NCBI GenBank assembly: GCA_023228185.1
Contig: JALOBQ010000009.1
Coordinates: 1 to 19,650 of the forward strand
Source: Candidatus Omnitrophota bacterium
GTDB taxonomy: Bacteria > Omnitrophota > Gorgyraeia > Gygaellales > Profunditerraquicolaceae
DNA length: 19,650 bases
Direction of reading: 5' to 3'
Part shown: one piece after another, positions 1 to 8,827 of the stretch
Numbering within the stretch: the stretch's first letter is position 1
Layout of the letters: every line of letters begins with the position of its first letter
Made by a program: the position numbers and the translations under genes
Notes under the pieces: model-generated
What the model saw: the letters and a program-made list of their open reading frames with translations, nothing else
What the model was told of the DNA's origin: nothing
Databases searched by the model: none

Positions 1-486
1 ATCAAAGACATTTATAAATCCTCTAAAGGATTTCTAGTGGTCAAATATTCCGGCGTTTCCAGCCCGGATATGAGTATTTTAAGAAAATCTTTAAAAGGCA
101 CAGGGGTGGATATGCTGGTGGTTAAAAACAGTATTGCGCGCCGTGCGATGAAAGATTTAGGGTTAGAGCAATTAGTTCCTACGGTAGAGACTCCCTGCGG
201 AATGATTTTTTTCAGGGATGAGCCCGTTGAGGCTTCCAAAGTTTTATGTAGTTTCAATAAAGAAAAAGAGAAACTCGTTTTTGCCGGTGGTTATCTCAAT
301 GAAAAGTTATTGGCTAAAGAAGATATCGTGGCAATGAGCAAATTGCCTTCGCGTGAAGTATTACTTACTAAAGTTGTCTGCACGTTAAACGGCCCGATCA
401 GCGGCCTGGCGATAGTTTTAAATCAAGTGCTTAAGAAATTTGTTGTTTGTTTAGACCAGGTAAAACAGAAAAGAACCGTAAATTAA
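1..486 (+). CDS. rplJ: 50S ribosomal protein L10, 5'-truncated by the window edge
   Basis: L10 is the base of the ribosomal stalk: it binds 23S rRNA with L11 and carries L7/L12 dimers on its C-terminal helix. The reading frame is open from base 1, so the gene begins upstream; 161 residues are visible and, given the usual 165-175, only about 10-15 are missing. The visible start matches the L10 N-domain (IYKSSKGFLVVKYSG, then SPDMSILRKSL and VVKNSIARRAM), followed by the central GPISGLAIVL segment and a basic C-terminal helix (VLKKFVVCLDQVKQKR), the expected L12-binding region. An internal ATG at 37 is not the true start because homology runs through it. rplL follows after 40 nt, the usual order. 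Autogenous control of this operon by L10 would act on a leader outside the window. Identification is firm. Confidence 0.95.
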   Translation: MKDIYKSSKGFLVVKYSGVSSPDMSILRKSLKGTGVDMLVVKNSIARRAMKDLGLEQLVPTVETPCGMIFFRDEPVEASKVLCSFNKEKEKLVFAGGYLNEKLLAKEDIVAMSKLPSREVLLTKVVCTLNGPISGLAIVLNQVLKKFVVCLDQVKQKRTVN

Positions 487-494
487 ATAATATT

Positions 495-508
495 CCTGAA
501 AATTCAGG
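495..508 (+). promoter_or_regulatory. Small hairpin between rplJ and rplL
   Basis: CCTGAA at 495-500 pairs perfectly with TTCAGG at 503-508; a realistic fold is a 5-bp stem with a 4-nt loop. It lies 7 nt upstream of the rplL Shine-Dalgarno sequence. It has no following T-run, so it is not an intrinsic terminator. It might tune rplL translation, since L7/L12 is made in excess over L10 in bacteria, but a 6-bp match can arise by chance. Confidence 0.3.
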
Positions 509-514
509 CAAATC

Positions 515-521
515 AAGGAGG
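515..521 (+). promoter_or_regulatory. Strong Shine-Dalgarno site of rplL
   Basis: AAGGAGG ends 5 nt before the rplL ATG at 527. It is one of the two best matches to the anti-Shine-Dalgarno sequence in the window (the other precedes tuf). This fits the need for several L7/L12 copies per ribosome and fixes the start at 527 rather than the internal ATG at 542. Confidence 0.8.
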
Positions 522-526
522 AAGAA

Positions 527-907
527 ATGGCAACTGCAAAAATGGATGAAATGATCAAGTCAATTGAGACGATGAGCGTTCTGGAATTGGCAGAATTAGT
601 TAAAGCGTTAGAAGAGAAGTTTGGCGTTAGCGCTGCCGCGAGCATGGTCGCTGCTCCTGCTGCTGCCGGTGCCGCTGCTCCTGCTGCTGAAGAGAAATCA
701 GTATTTTCAGTAGTTTTAGCAAGTGCTGGCGCAAACAAGATTGCCGTAATCAAAGAAGTCCGCACAATCACTAATCTTGGTTTAAAAGAAGCCAAAGATT
801 TAGTTGACGCTGCTCCTAAAGCAATCAAAGAAGGCGCTACTAAAGAAGAAGCTGCAGAGATGAAAAAGAAATTAGAAGCAGCCGGAGCAACAGTAGAGTT
901 AAAGTAA
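527..907 (+). CDS. rplL: 50S ribosomal protein L7/L12
   Basis: L7/L12 is the multicopy acidic stalk protein that recruits and stimulates EF-G, EF-Tu and other ribosomal GTPases. The product is 126 residues, the family's usual size. Domains in order: N-terminal dimerisation and L10-binding helices (about 1-36, ending in EEKFGVSAAAS), an Ala/Pro-rich flexible hinge (about 42-56), and the C-terminal factor-binding domain (57-126) with the conserved ANKIAVIKEVR and LGLKEAKDLVDAAP segments. The hinge is encoded by an imperfect 24-nt tandem duplication: the same 16-mer recurs at 650-665 and 674-689. The start is set by the strong AAGGAGG site. The gene lies between rplJ and rpoB, as in most bacteria. 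Confidence 0.98.
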   Translation: MATAKMDEMIKSIETMSVLELAELVKALEEKFGVSAAASMVAAPAAAGAAAPAAEEKSVFSVVLASAGANKIAVIKEVRTITNLGLKEAKDLVDAAPKAIKEGATKEEAAEMKKKLEAAGATVELK

Positions 908-910
908 GTT

Positions 911-950
911 TAGGTAAATATAGATAAATATCGGTAACTCTAAGTAAGTG
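911..950 (+). repeat. Degenerate 10-bp periodic repeat in the rplL-rpoB spacer
   Basis: The 61-nt spacer (908-968) contains four consecutive decamers in register: TAGGTAAATA (911-920), TAGATAAATA (921-930), TCGGTAACTC (931-940) and TAAGTAAGTG (941-950). The first two differ at one base; the others keep the GTAA or GTAA-like core. In E. coli this gap holds an attenuator and an RNase III site; no comparable GC-rich hairpin is visible here. Confidence 0.5.
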
Positions 951-968
951 GGGGTTGACTAACCTATC

Positions 969-3900
969 ATGATTAAACGCAAAATTTTTGGTAAACTAAA
1001 AGACGCATATCAATTGCCCAATCTTTTAGATGTTCAGTTGGAGACTTACCGTGACTTTTTGCAAATTGAAACAGCTCCGGGGGAAAGAAAGAACCAGGGG
1101 TTGCAGGAAGTTTTCGGAGAGATCTTTCCTATTGAAGGGCCTGATCGTTCAGTAAAGCTTGAGTTTATCAGTTATTCTTTAGGTAAGCCTAAATATACGA
1201 TGGCAGAGGCCAAGAACAGGTCGCTGACTTACGCTGCCCCTTTAAAGGTAAAATTCAGGTTAACCACTCCGCGTGAAACCAAAGAGCAGGATGCTTATTT
1301 TGGTGATCTGCCGTTAATGACTGAAACAGGGACGTTCATTATTAATGGCGACGAGCGCGTGGTAGTCAGCCAGTTACAGCGTTCTCCGGGCGTTTCCTTT
1401 GAAGAAGAGCTGCATCCCACAGGCAAAAAAATATTCTATGGCCGCGTGATCCCTTATCGTGGGGCGTGGCTTGAGTTCAAATATGACCTTACTGAAACAA
1501 TCACCGCTTACGTTGACCGCAGAAGAAATTTTCCCGCTACGCAGATTTTAAGGATCCTTGGTTTTTCCGAAGATAGCCAGATCATCGCGGCTTTTGGAAA
1601 AGAGTATCCGGAAATCATTAATACCCTGAAGAAAGATTACACTAAGAATAAAGAAGAAGCATATTTAGATTTTTACCGCAAGATGCGCCCGACTGAACCG
1701 GTAACTAAAGAAGCCGCGGAAAACCTTTTTTACAGGCTTTTCTTTGATACCGCAAGATATGATTTAGAAAGAGCCGGACGTTTTATTTTGAACCGTAAAT
1801 TAGGAATGCAGGTTTCTCTGGAAAAAAGGATCCTTGATTCCGATACGGTGATTAAGGTAATCGAATATTTAATTAAATTGAATAATGGCGAAGGAAAGAT
1901 TGATGATATCGACCATTTAGGCAACCGCCGCGTAAAGAGCGTCGGTGAATTAGTGCAAAACCAGGTGCGCATCGGTTTATCACGCGTAGAGCGCTCAATC
2001 AGAGAACGCTTAAGCCTCTTAGGTGAATTTGATAATCTCAACGTTCATTATTTAATCAATTCCAAATTATTATCCAATCAGATCCGCGATTTCTTTGGCC
2101 GTAGCCAGTTATCACAGTTTATGGATCAGATCAATCCTTTGGCTGAAATGACGCATAAAAGAAGGTTAAGCGCTCTTGGCCCAGGCGGCCTTTCCCGCGA
2201 ACGAGCCGGTTTTGAAGTAAGAGACATTCATCCTTCACATTATGGCCGCGTTTGCCCGATTGAAACTCCTGAAGGCCCGAATATCGGGTTAATCGCTTCT
2301 CTCAGCTGTTTTGCCAGGATTAATTCCGTGGGTTTATTGGAAACTCCTTACCGAAAAGTTGAAGACGGTAAAGTGACCAAAAAAATTGAATATCTTACCG
2401 CGGATTTAGAAGAAGATAAAATGATCGCTCAGGCGGATGTGCCGTTAAACGCGGATAATTCTTTCGCTGATAAAGAAGTGATCTGCCGTTTTAAAGATGA
2501 CTTTCCTAAAGTGCCGCCGAAGCAGGTGCAGTATATGGATGTTTCCCCCAAGCAGTTGGTTTCCGTTGCCGCTTCGATGATCCCATTCTTAGAGCATGAT
2601 GACGCTAACCGCGCTTTGATGGGTTCAAATATGATGCGCCAGGCAGTGCCTTTAATGATTACCGAGCCGGCGTTAGTTGACACAGGGATGGAAGAAAAAG
2701 TTGCTCGTGATTCCGGCACTGTAACAATCGCCGAGGATTCCGGTAAAGTAACCAGTGTTGATTCATCATCGATTACCGTCGGTAAAAAGATCTACCATTT
2801 AAAGAAATTCCTGCGCACTAATGCTAACACATGTTTAAACCAGAGGCCGCTTGTGCAATTAGGCGACCATATTGAGCGCGGCCAGATCATTGCCGATGGT
2901 ATCGCGACCAAAGAAGGCGAATTGGCTTTAGGTAAAAATGTTTTGGTGGCTTTTATGCCCTGGAGAGGTTATAACTTTGAAGATGCTATTTTGATCAGCG
3001 AGAAACTTTTAAAGAACGATACATTTACCTCGATCCATGTCGAAGAGTTCGAGATTGAAGCTTCGGAGACTCGTTTAGGCAATGAGGAAATTACGCGCGA
3101 TATTCCCAATGTCAGCGAGGAAGCTTTAAGAAATTTGGATGAGAGCGGGATCATTCGTTGCGGCGCGGAAGTTGCCGCCGGCGATATCCTGGTCGGAAAA
3201 ATCACTCCCAAAACCGATTCTGAACCAAGCCCGGAAGAAAAATTATTGCGCGCTATCTTCGGTGAAAAAGCCGGCGATGTGCGCGATACTTCATTAATTG
3301 TCCCTCCCGGAGTTGAAGGCGTGGTTATTGATGTGCATGTTTTTCAACGTAAAGACAGAGGCAGAAAATCAAAAGAAGAAAAATCAATCGAGCTGGCTAA
3401 ATCAAAAGAATTAAAAGCTTATTATAAACAGGAAATTGAGTTTTTGCAGACTGAAAAAACTGCCCGCCTTGCTCAGATCCTGGGAATCGATAAAAAGAAG
3501 GTGGAGAAATTCAATTATAGCGATAATGAAGAAGCCAAGATCCTGGCTGCTTCTTTTGATGAGCAGATGCATGAGCTGCTTTTAGAAGAGGCGCAGGAAA
3601 TCGAAAAGGTTCGCCGCGGGGATGAACTTCCTGCCGGTATCCTTAAGCGCGTGGTGGTTTATATCGCTACAAAAAGAAAACTTTCCGAAGGCGATAAGGT
3701 TGCCGGCCGCCATGGTAACAAAGGTGTGGTCGCTAAAATTATTCCTGAAGAGAATATGCCATTTTTACCTGATGGAACTCCTGTGGAAGTGGTTTTAAAC
3801 CCCTTAGGCGTGCCTTCCCGTATGAACGTTGGCCAGATCCTGGAATGCCATTTAGGATGGGCGGCTAAAGCTTTAGGTATCCAGGTGAGTTGCCCTGTGT

Positions 3901-4373
3901 TCGATAGCGCCAAAGAAAGCGAAATCAAAGAATTGCTTAAGAAAGCCGGCCTTCCGGAAGACGGAAAGATGAGGCTTTATGATGGTTATAGCGGCGAGCC
4001 TTTTGATCAGAGGGTTACCGTAGGTTATATGTATGTTTTAAAACTGATCCATTTAGTTGACGAAAAGATTCACGCCCGTTCCATCGGGCCTTATTCATTG
4101 GTTACGCAGCAGCCATTAGGCGGCAAAGCGCAATTCGGCGGCCAGCGTTTAGGCGAAATGGAAGTTTGGGCTTTAGAAGCTTATGGCGCGGCATTCAGCT
4201 TACAGGAAATGCTTACTGTAAAGAGCGACGATGTCGTAGGCAGGACGCGTATCTATGAAGCGATTGTTAAAGGCGAACAGCGTTTGACTCATGGAACTCC
4301 TGAGTCATTTAATGTATTAATCAAGGAACTTCAAGGCTTATGCCTTGATATCCGTACGGAGAAGGCAAAATAA
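969..4373 (+). CDS. rpoB: DNA-directed RNA polymerase subunit beta
   Basis: Beta forms one pincer of RNA polymerase and much of the active-site wall and rifampicin pocket. The product is 1134 residues (E. coli 1342). Landmarks: the rifampicin region with FFGRSQLSQF from residue 375 to about 405; the YNFEDAILISE active-site segment with E671/D672; and GDKVAGRHGNKGVV around 908-920, with the two basic residues K910 and K918. After DRRRNFPATQILR the sequence goes almost directly to the FYRKMRPTEPVTKEAA segment, so the E. coli SI1 insert is absent. A charged, helical insert of about 85 residues (roughly 797-880) before RGDELPAG resembles SI2. The start is secure: an in-frame TAA sits at 960-962. 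The upstream GGGGGTT (950-956) is a weak ribosome-binding site. The TAA overlaps the rpoC ATG by 1 nt. Confidence 0.99.
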   Translation: MIKRKIFGKLKDAYQLPNLLDVQLETYRDFLQIETAPGERKNQGLQEVFGEIFPIEGPDRSVKLEFISYSLGKPKYTMAEAKNRSLTYAAPLKVKFRLTTPRETKEQDAYFGDLPLMTETGTFIINGDERVVVSQLQRSPGVSFEEELHPTGKKIFYGRVIPYRGAWLEFKYDLTETITAYVDRRRNFPATQILRILGFSEDSQIIAAFGKEYPEIINTLKKDYTKNKEEAYLDFYRKMRPTEPVTKEAAENLFYRLFFDTARYDLERAGRFILNRKLGMQVSLEKRILDSDTVIKVIEYLIKLNNGEGKIDDIDHLGNRRVKSVGELVQNQVRIGLSRVERSIRERLSLLGEFDNLNVHYLINSKLLSNQIRDFFGRSQLSQFMDQINPLAEMTHKRRLSALGPGGLSRERAGFEVRDIHPSHYGRVCPIETPEGPNIGLIASLSCFARINSVGLLETPYRKVEDGKVTKKIEYLTADLEEDKMIAQADVPLNADNSFADKEVICRFKDDFPKVPPKQVQYMDVSPKQLVSVAASMIPFLEHDDANRALMGSNMMRQAVPLMITEPALVDTGMEEKVARDSGTVTIAEDSGKVTSVDSSSITVGKKIYHLKKFLRTNANTCLNQRPLVQLGDHIERGQIIADGIATKEGELALGKNVLVAFMPWRGYNFEDAILISEKLLKNDTFTSIHVEEFEIEASETRLGNEEITRDIPNVSEEALRNLDESGIIRCGAEVAAGDILVGKITPKTDSEPSPEEKLLRAIFGEKAGDVRDTSLIVPPGVEGVVIDVHVFQRKDRGRKSKEEKSIELAKSKELKAYYKQEIEFLQTEKTARLAQILGIDKKKVEKFNYSDNEEAKILAASFDEQMHELLLEEAQEIEKVRRGDELPAGILKRVVVYIATKRKLSEGDKVAGRHGNKGVVAKIIPEENMPFLPDGTPVEVVLNPLGVPSRMNVGQILECHLGWAAKALGIQVSCPVFDSAKESEIKELLKKAGLPEDGKMRLYDGYSGEPFDQRVTVGYMYVLKLIHLVDEKIHARSIGPYSLVTQQPLGGKAQFGGQRLGEMEVWALEAYGAAFSLQEMLTVKSDDVVGRTRIYEAIVKGEQRLTHGTPESFNVLIKELQGLCLDIRTEKAK

Positions 4374-7300
4374 TGGAAGAGAGCGTTTCTTTTGACAGCA
4401 TAAGCATTAAGATTGCCAGCCCGCAGATCATTAAGTCCTGGTCTAAAGGTGAGGTAAAAAAAGCAGAGACGATTAACTACCGCACGTTAAAGCCGGAAAA
4501 AGACGGGTTATTTTGCGAAAAGATATTCGGGCCGGTGCGTGATTGGGAATGCAGCTGCGGTAAATACAAAGGCATAAAGTTCAAGGGCATTACCTGCGAT
4601 CGTTGCGGAGTTACGGTTGACCGTTCCAGCACGCGTCGTGAGCGTATGGGCCATATTGAATTGGCTACTGCCGTAACGCATATCTGGTTCTTTAAAGCCG
4701 TGCCCAGCAGAATGAGCGCGCTGTTAGATATCCGTTTAAGGGATCTGGAAAGAATTATTTATTATGAAGAATATATCGTCGTTGACCCTGGCACCAGCGC
4801 TTTAAAGAAAAACGAACTTTTAACTGACGAGCAATACCAGGAAGCGGTGCTTAAATATGGGTCTTCATTTAAAGCTAAAATTGGCGCTGAAGCAATTCTT
4901 GACCTTTTAAAAGGTTTAGATTTAGACGTGGTTTGCCGTAAAGTCAGAAAAGATTTGGAAAAATCCAAAGATGTCCTGAATAACCGCAAGTCGATCAAGA
5001 CCTTAAAAATCATTGAAGATTTCAAGAAGAGCGGCAACAAACCGGATTGGATGATTTTAGAGATTGTCCCGGTTATCCCGCCGGATTTAAGGCCGTTAGT
5101 GCCGCTTGACGGCGGAAGGTTTGCTACCAGCGATCTGAATGATCTGTATCGGCGCGTAATCAACCGTAATAACCGCTTAAAGAAATTAATGGAGTTAAAC
5201 GCTCCGGAAATTATTATCCGCAATGAAAAGCGCATGCTTCAGGAAGCAGTTGACGCTTTATTAGATAATGGCCGCCATGGTAAAGCTGTGAATGGCGCGA
5301 ATAACCGCCCCTTAAAATCACTTTCCGATATGCTGAAAGGAAAACAGGGCAGGTTCCGTCAGAATCTTTTAGGTAAGCGCGTGGATTATTCTGGCCGTTC
5401 CGTGATTGTCGTCGGCCCGGAATTAAAACTGCATGAATGCGGTTTGCCTAAACAGATGGCTTTGGAACTTTTTGAGCCGTTTATCATTAAAAAATTAAGA
5501 GAAAAAGGTTTTGTGCACACGATTAAAGGCGCTCGGCGTATGGTTGAACGCGGCAAGATCGAGGTCTGGGATATCCTTGACGAAGTAATTAAGGATCATC
5601 CTGTATTATTAAACCGCGCTCCAACTTTGCACCGTTTAGGCATTCAGGCGTTTCAGCCGCTTTTAATTGAAGGTAAAGCGATCAAGATTCATCCTTTGGT
5701 TTGCACAGCATTTAACGCTGACTTTGACGGTGACCAAATGGCCGTGCATGTGCCGCTTTCCTTAGAGTCACAGTTAGAAGCGAAGATCCTTATTTTAGCG
5801 ATCAATAATATATTTTCTCCTGCTGACGGACGCCCGGTTATTTCTCCCACGCAAGATATTATTTTAGGTGTGGCTTATTTGAGTAAGGAAAAACCCGGCG
5901 CATTAGGCGAGGGTATGTCATTTGGCAGCGCTGAAGAGGCGATCATTGCTTATGATGACCGTTGCCTGGAGTTGCACGCGAAAATTAAACTACGCGTTGA
6001 TGGTGTTTATGATTTTGACCAGAAGATGGTTGTCGCCGGAAAGCAATCGATCCTTACTACGGTAGGCCGGGTAATTTTTAATGAGTTATTACCCGCGGAA
6101 TTTGGTTTTGTTAACCGCGAGTTGAATAAAGGCAAGATCAGCGATATCGTGGTTGAATGTTACCGTCGTTTCGGCCACAGCGCGACAATCAAATTACTTG
6201 ATGATATCAAGCGTTTAGGTTTTGAGATGGGCACTCTCGGCGGCATATCCATCGGTATTGATGATATGATCGTGCCTTTGCAGAAGCCGGAAGTAATCAG
6301 AGAATCTAAAGCTGAAGTTGCCCGCGTTGACGATCAGTACCGTAAAGGTATTATCACCGACAGCGAGCGTAAATCAAAAGTTATCGATATCTGGACGCAT
6401 ACCACGGATAAAATTTCGGATTTATTGTTTAAGGGTATGGCGTCTTTTAACCCGATATTTATGATGGCTGATTCCGGAGCCCGTGGCTCACGCCTGCAGG
6501 TTAGGCAGTTAGCCGGTATGCGTGGTTTGATGGCTAAGCCTTCAGGTGAAATTATTGAAAACCCGATCACCGCCAACTTCCGCGAAGGCCTGAATGTTTT
6601 GGAATATTTTATTTCCACTCACGGCGCGCGTAAAGGCCTTGCTGATACAGCGTTAAAAACCGCTGACGCAGGTTATTTAACCCGCAGGCTTGTGGACGTG
6701 GCGCAGGAAGTTATTGTTTGCGAGGATGACTGCGGCACGCTTAACGGTATTACGGTGGCTGCGATTGTCGAAGGCGACGAAGAGGTTGTTTCTTTGCGCG
6801 ACCGGATTGTCGGCCGCGTTGCTCTGGATAACGTCGTTGATATTATTACCGACGAAGTTATCGTTGAGCAGGGTTCAGTGATCACCGAAGAAAAAGCCGA
6901 CCAGATTGAAAAATTAGGCATTGAGAAGATTCGTATTCGCAGCGTGCTTACTTGCGAATCCGGCAGAGGTGTTTGCACCAAGTGTTACGGCAGGAATCTT
7001 GCTACCGGAAGGCTCGTGGAATTAGGTGAAGCAGTAGGCGTGATTGCCGCCCAGAGTATTGGCGAACCCGGCACTCAGCTAACCATGAGAACATTCCATA
7101 TCGGTGGCACGGCAAGCCGCACAATCGAACAGTCTGTTATTAAGTCTAAAAATAAAGGTGTTGTGCGTTATCACGGTATCAGGTTTACCGCTAAAAATAA
7201 CGAGTTTGTGGTTTTAAACCGTAATGGAGCGATCAGTATTAATGACGCTCAAGGCCGTGAATTAGAGCGTTACCTGGTTTTGCAGGGCGCTTTTATCAGT

Positions 7301-8422
7301 GTTGCCGACGGTGCTGAAATTAATAAAGCGATCGCTTTTGTGCGTTGGGATCCCTACACTATCCCGGTGCTTACGGAAGTCGCCGGTATCGTGCGTTACG
7401 AGGATCTGCGTGAAAATATCACGATCCGCGAAGAGGTTAACCCGGTGACGAAATTATCCGAGCGCGTTGTCGTGGAACATAAACCGGAATACCATCCGCA
7501 AATCGTTGTTCTCGATGATAAAAAAGAAGTTTCCGGAATATACCCGATTCCGATTGGCGCTCATGTTATGGCTAAAGACGGCGAGAAAATGAATGCCGGC
7601 GATCTTTTAGCTAAGATTCCGCGCACCGTGGTGAAGACCAGGGATATTACCGGTGGTTTACCCAGAGTCGCGGAGTTATTTGAAGCCAGAAGGCCGAAGG
7701 ATCCGGCAGTAATCAGTGAAATTGATGGTTTTGTGGAATTTGGCGAAACTAAGAAAAATCAACGCTTAATTATTGTTAGGTCTACGACGGGTATGTCGCG
7801 TGAATATGTTATTCCTCACGGCAAACATCCGAATATTTATAAAGGTGATAAAGTTACCGCCGGCCAGCAGTTAACTGACGGGCCAGTGGTTTTACAGGAT
7901 ATTTTAAGAGTCTGCGGAGACAAAGTGCTGCAGGAATATTTGGTTAACGAAGTTCAAGAAGTTTATCGTTTGCAGGGCGTGCGTATTAACGATAAGCATA
8001 TTGAGTTAATTATCCGTCAGATGCTCAAAAAAGTAAGGGTTGAGGACCCGGGTGATACGGAGTTCTTGGCCACTCAGCAGGTCGATAAATGGGTCTTCCA
8101 GAAAGAAAATACACGCGTGATCAAGAAAGCCCAAAAACCCGCTCAGGCGACGCCTTTACTTTTAGGTATTACTAAAGCATCGCTGACTACGGAAAGCTTT
8201 ATCTCGGCGGCAAGTTTCCAGGAAACTACGCGCGTACTTACGGAAGCTGCTACCAGCGGTAAGAGCGATGAGCTTTTTGGTTTAAAAGAAAACGTTATCG
8301 TCGGCCATTTGATTCCGGCTGGCACAGGGTTTCACACGCACCGGGAAATTGACGTGGTAAAAAACGCGCCGGAAATTGTTGAAGAAAAAAAAGAAGAATC
8401 AGCTAACAGTATAAAGGAATAA
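4373..8422 (+). CDS. rpoC: DNA-directed RNA polymerase subunit beta'
   Basis: Beta' carries the catalytic Mg2+ site, bridge helix and trigger loop. It is 1349 residues (E. coli 1407). Visible landmarks: zinc site 1 with C60, C62, C75 and C78; the catalytic NADFDGD motif with D450, D452 and D454; the ADSGARGS and GARKGLADTALKTA bridge-helix region; zinc site 2 with C783, C861, C868 and C871; and the trigger-loop start MRTFHIGG from residue 905. About 175 residues then separate this from GGLPRVAELFEARRP (from 1094), the position and size of the SI3 insert of diderm bacteria. The C-terminal tail is Lys/Glu-rich. Translation is coupled to rpoB through a TAATG overlap, which keeps the two subunits equimolar. 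rpsL begins 2 nt after the stop. Confidence 0.99.
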   Translation: MEESVSFDSISIKIASPQIIKSWSKGEVKKAETINYRTLKPEKDGLFCEKIFGPVRDWECSCGKYKGIKFKGITCDRCGVTVDRSSTRRERMGHIELATAVTHIWFFKAVPSRMSALLDIRLRDLERIIYYEEYIVVDPGTSALKKNELLTDEQYQEAVLKYGSSFKAKIGAEAILDLLKGLDLDVVCRKVRKDLEKSKDVLNNRKSIKTLKIIEDFKKSGNKPDWMILEIVPVIPPDLRPLVPLDGGRFATSDLNDLYRRVINRNNRLKKLMELNAPEIIIRNEKRMLQEAVDALLDNGRHGKAVNGANNRPLKSLSDMLKGKQGRFRQNLLGKRVDYSGRSVIVVGPELKLHECGLPKQMALELFEPFIIKKLREKGFVHTIKGARRMVERGKIEVWDILDEVIKDHPVLLNRAPTLHRLGIQAFQPLLIEGKAIKIHPLVCTAFNADFDGDQMAVHVPLSLESQLEAKILILAINNIFSPADGRPVISPTQDIILGVAYLSKEKPGALGEGMSFGSAEEAIIAYDDRCLELHAKIKLRVDGVYDFDQKMVVAGKQSILTTVGRVIFNELLPAEFGFVNRELNKGKISDIVVECYRRFGHSATIKLLDDIKRLGFEMGTLGGISIGIDDMIVPLQKPEVIRESKAEVARVDDQYRKGIITDSERKSKVIDIWTHTTDKISDLLFKGMASFNPIFMMADSGARGSRLQVRQLAGMRGLMAKPSGEIIENPITANFREGLNVLEYFISTHGARKGLADTALKTADAGYLTRRLVDVAQEVIVCEDDCGTLNGITVAAIVEGDEEVVSLRDRIVGRVALDNVVDIITDEVIVEQGSVITEEKADQIEKLGIEKIRIRSVLTCESGRGVCTKCYGRNLATGRLVELGEAVGVIAAQSIGEPGTQLTMRTFHIGGTASRTIEQSVIKSKNKGVVRYHGIRFTAKNNEFVVLNRNGAISINDAQGRELERYLVLQGAFISVADGAEINKAIAFVRWDPYTIPVLTEVAGIVRYEDLRENITIREEVNPVTKLSERVVVEHKPEYHPQIVVLDDKKEVSGIYPIPIGAHVMAKDGEKMNAGDLLAKIPRTVVKTRDITGGLPRVAELFEARRPKDPAVISEIDGFVEFGETKKNQRLIIVRSTTGMSREYVIPHGKHPNIYKGDKVTAGQQLTDGPVVLQDILRVCGDKVLQEYLVNEVQEVYRLQGVRINDKHIELIIRQMLKKVRVEDPGDTEFLATQQVDKWVFQKENTRVIKKAQKPAQATPLLLGITKASLTTESFISAASFQETTRVLTEAATSGKSDELFGLKENVIVGHLIPAGTGFHTHREIDVVKNAPEIVEEKKEESANSIKE

Positions 8423-8424
8423 AA

Positions 8425-8802
8425 ATGCCCACAATCGCTCAATTAATCAGGTTTGGCAGAATTTCGCAGAAAAAGAAAAGCAAATCGCCGGCTTTAAAAA
8501 ATTCACCGCAGCGCAGAGGTGTTTGTTTGCAGGTGCGCACGATGACACCAAAAAAACCTAACTCAGCGTTACGTAAAATAGCCAGGGTCAGGTTAACCAC
8601 AGGTATCGAAGTAACTGCTTATATCCCCGGCGAAGGCCATAACTTGCAGGAGCATTCCATAGTTTTAGTCAGGGGCGGCAGGGTAAAGGATTTACCCGGC
8701 GTAAGGTATCATATTGTCAGAGGCACGTTGGATTCTGTGGGCGTGAACGCACGCAGAAGGTCGCGTTCAAAATACGGAGCAAAGAAACCTAAGGCAGCTT
8801 AA
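8425..8802 (+). CDS. rpsL: 30S ribosomal protein S12
   Basis: S12 sits at the decoding centre, controls translational accuracy and is the classical streptomycin-resistance target. At 125 residues it matches the family (124). The N-terminal extension is basic, followed by RRGVCLQV, the TPKKPNSALRK loop (41-51) and GHNLQEHS, then LVRGGRVKDLPGVRYH. K43, K44 and K88 are all present, so the common resistance changes are not seen. D89, the methylthiolation position in E. coli, is kept. The gene starts 2 nt after rpoC; its AAGGA site (8414-8418) lies in the rpoC tail, so translation is probably coupled. There is no L7Ae-like gene between rpoC and rpsL, unlike in many Firmicutes. Confidence 0.98.
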   Translation: MPTIAQLIRFGRISQKKKSKSPALKNSPQRRGVCLQVRTMTPKKPNSALRKIARVRLTTGIEVTAYIPGEGHNLQEHSIVLVRGGRVKDLPGVRYHIVRGTLDSVGVNARRRSRSKYGAKKPKAA

Positions 8803-8827
8803 GCAAATAAAGGAGCTCGTCAAAATA

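Noticed and set aside
451..828. 125-residue open frame on the minus strand across rplL
   Set aside because: It is a mirror of the Ala-rich rplL coding sequence and shows no recognisable family or ribosome-binding site.
955..960. TTGACT before rpoB as a -35 promoter element
   Set aside because: At the right distance downstream there is no convincing -10 element, and the site lies inside the ribosome-binding region of rpoB.
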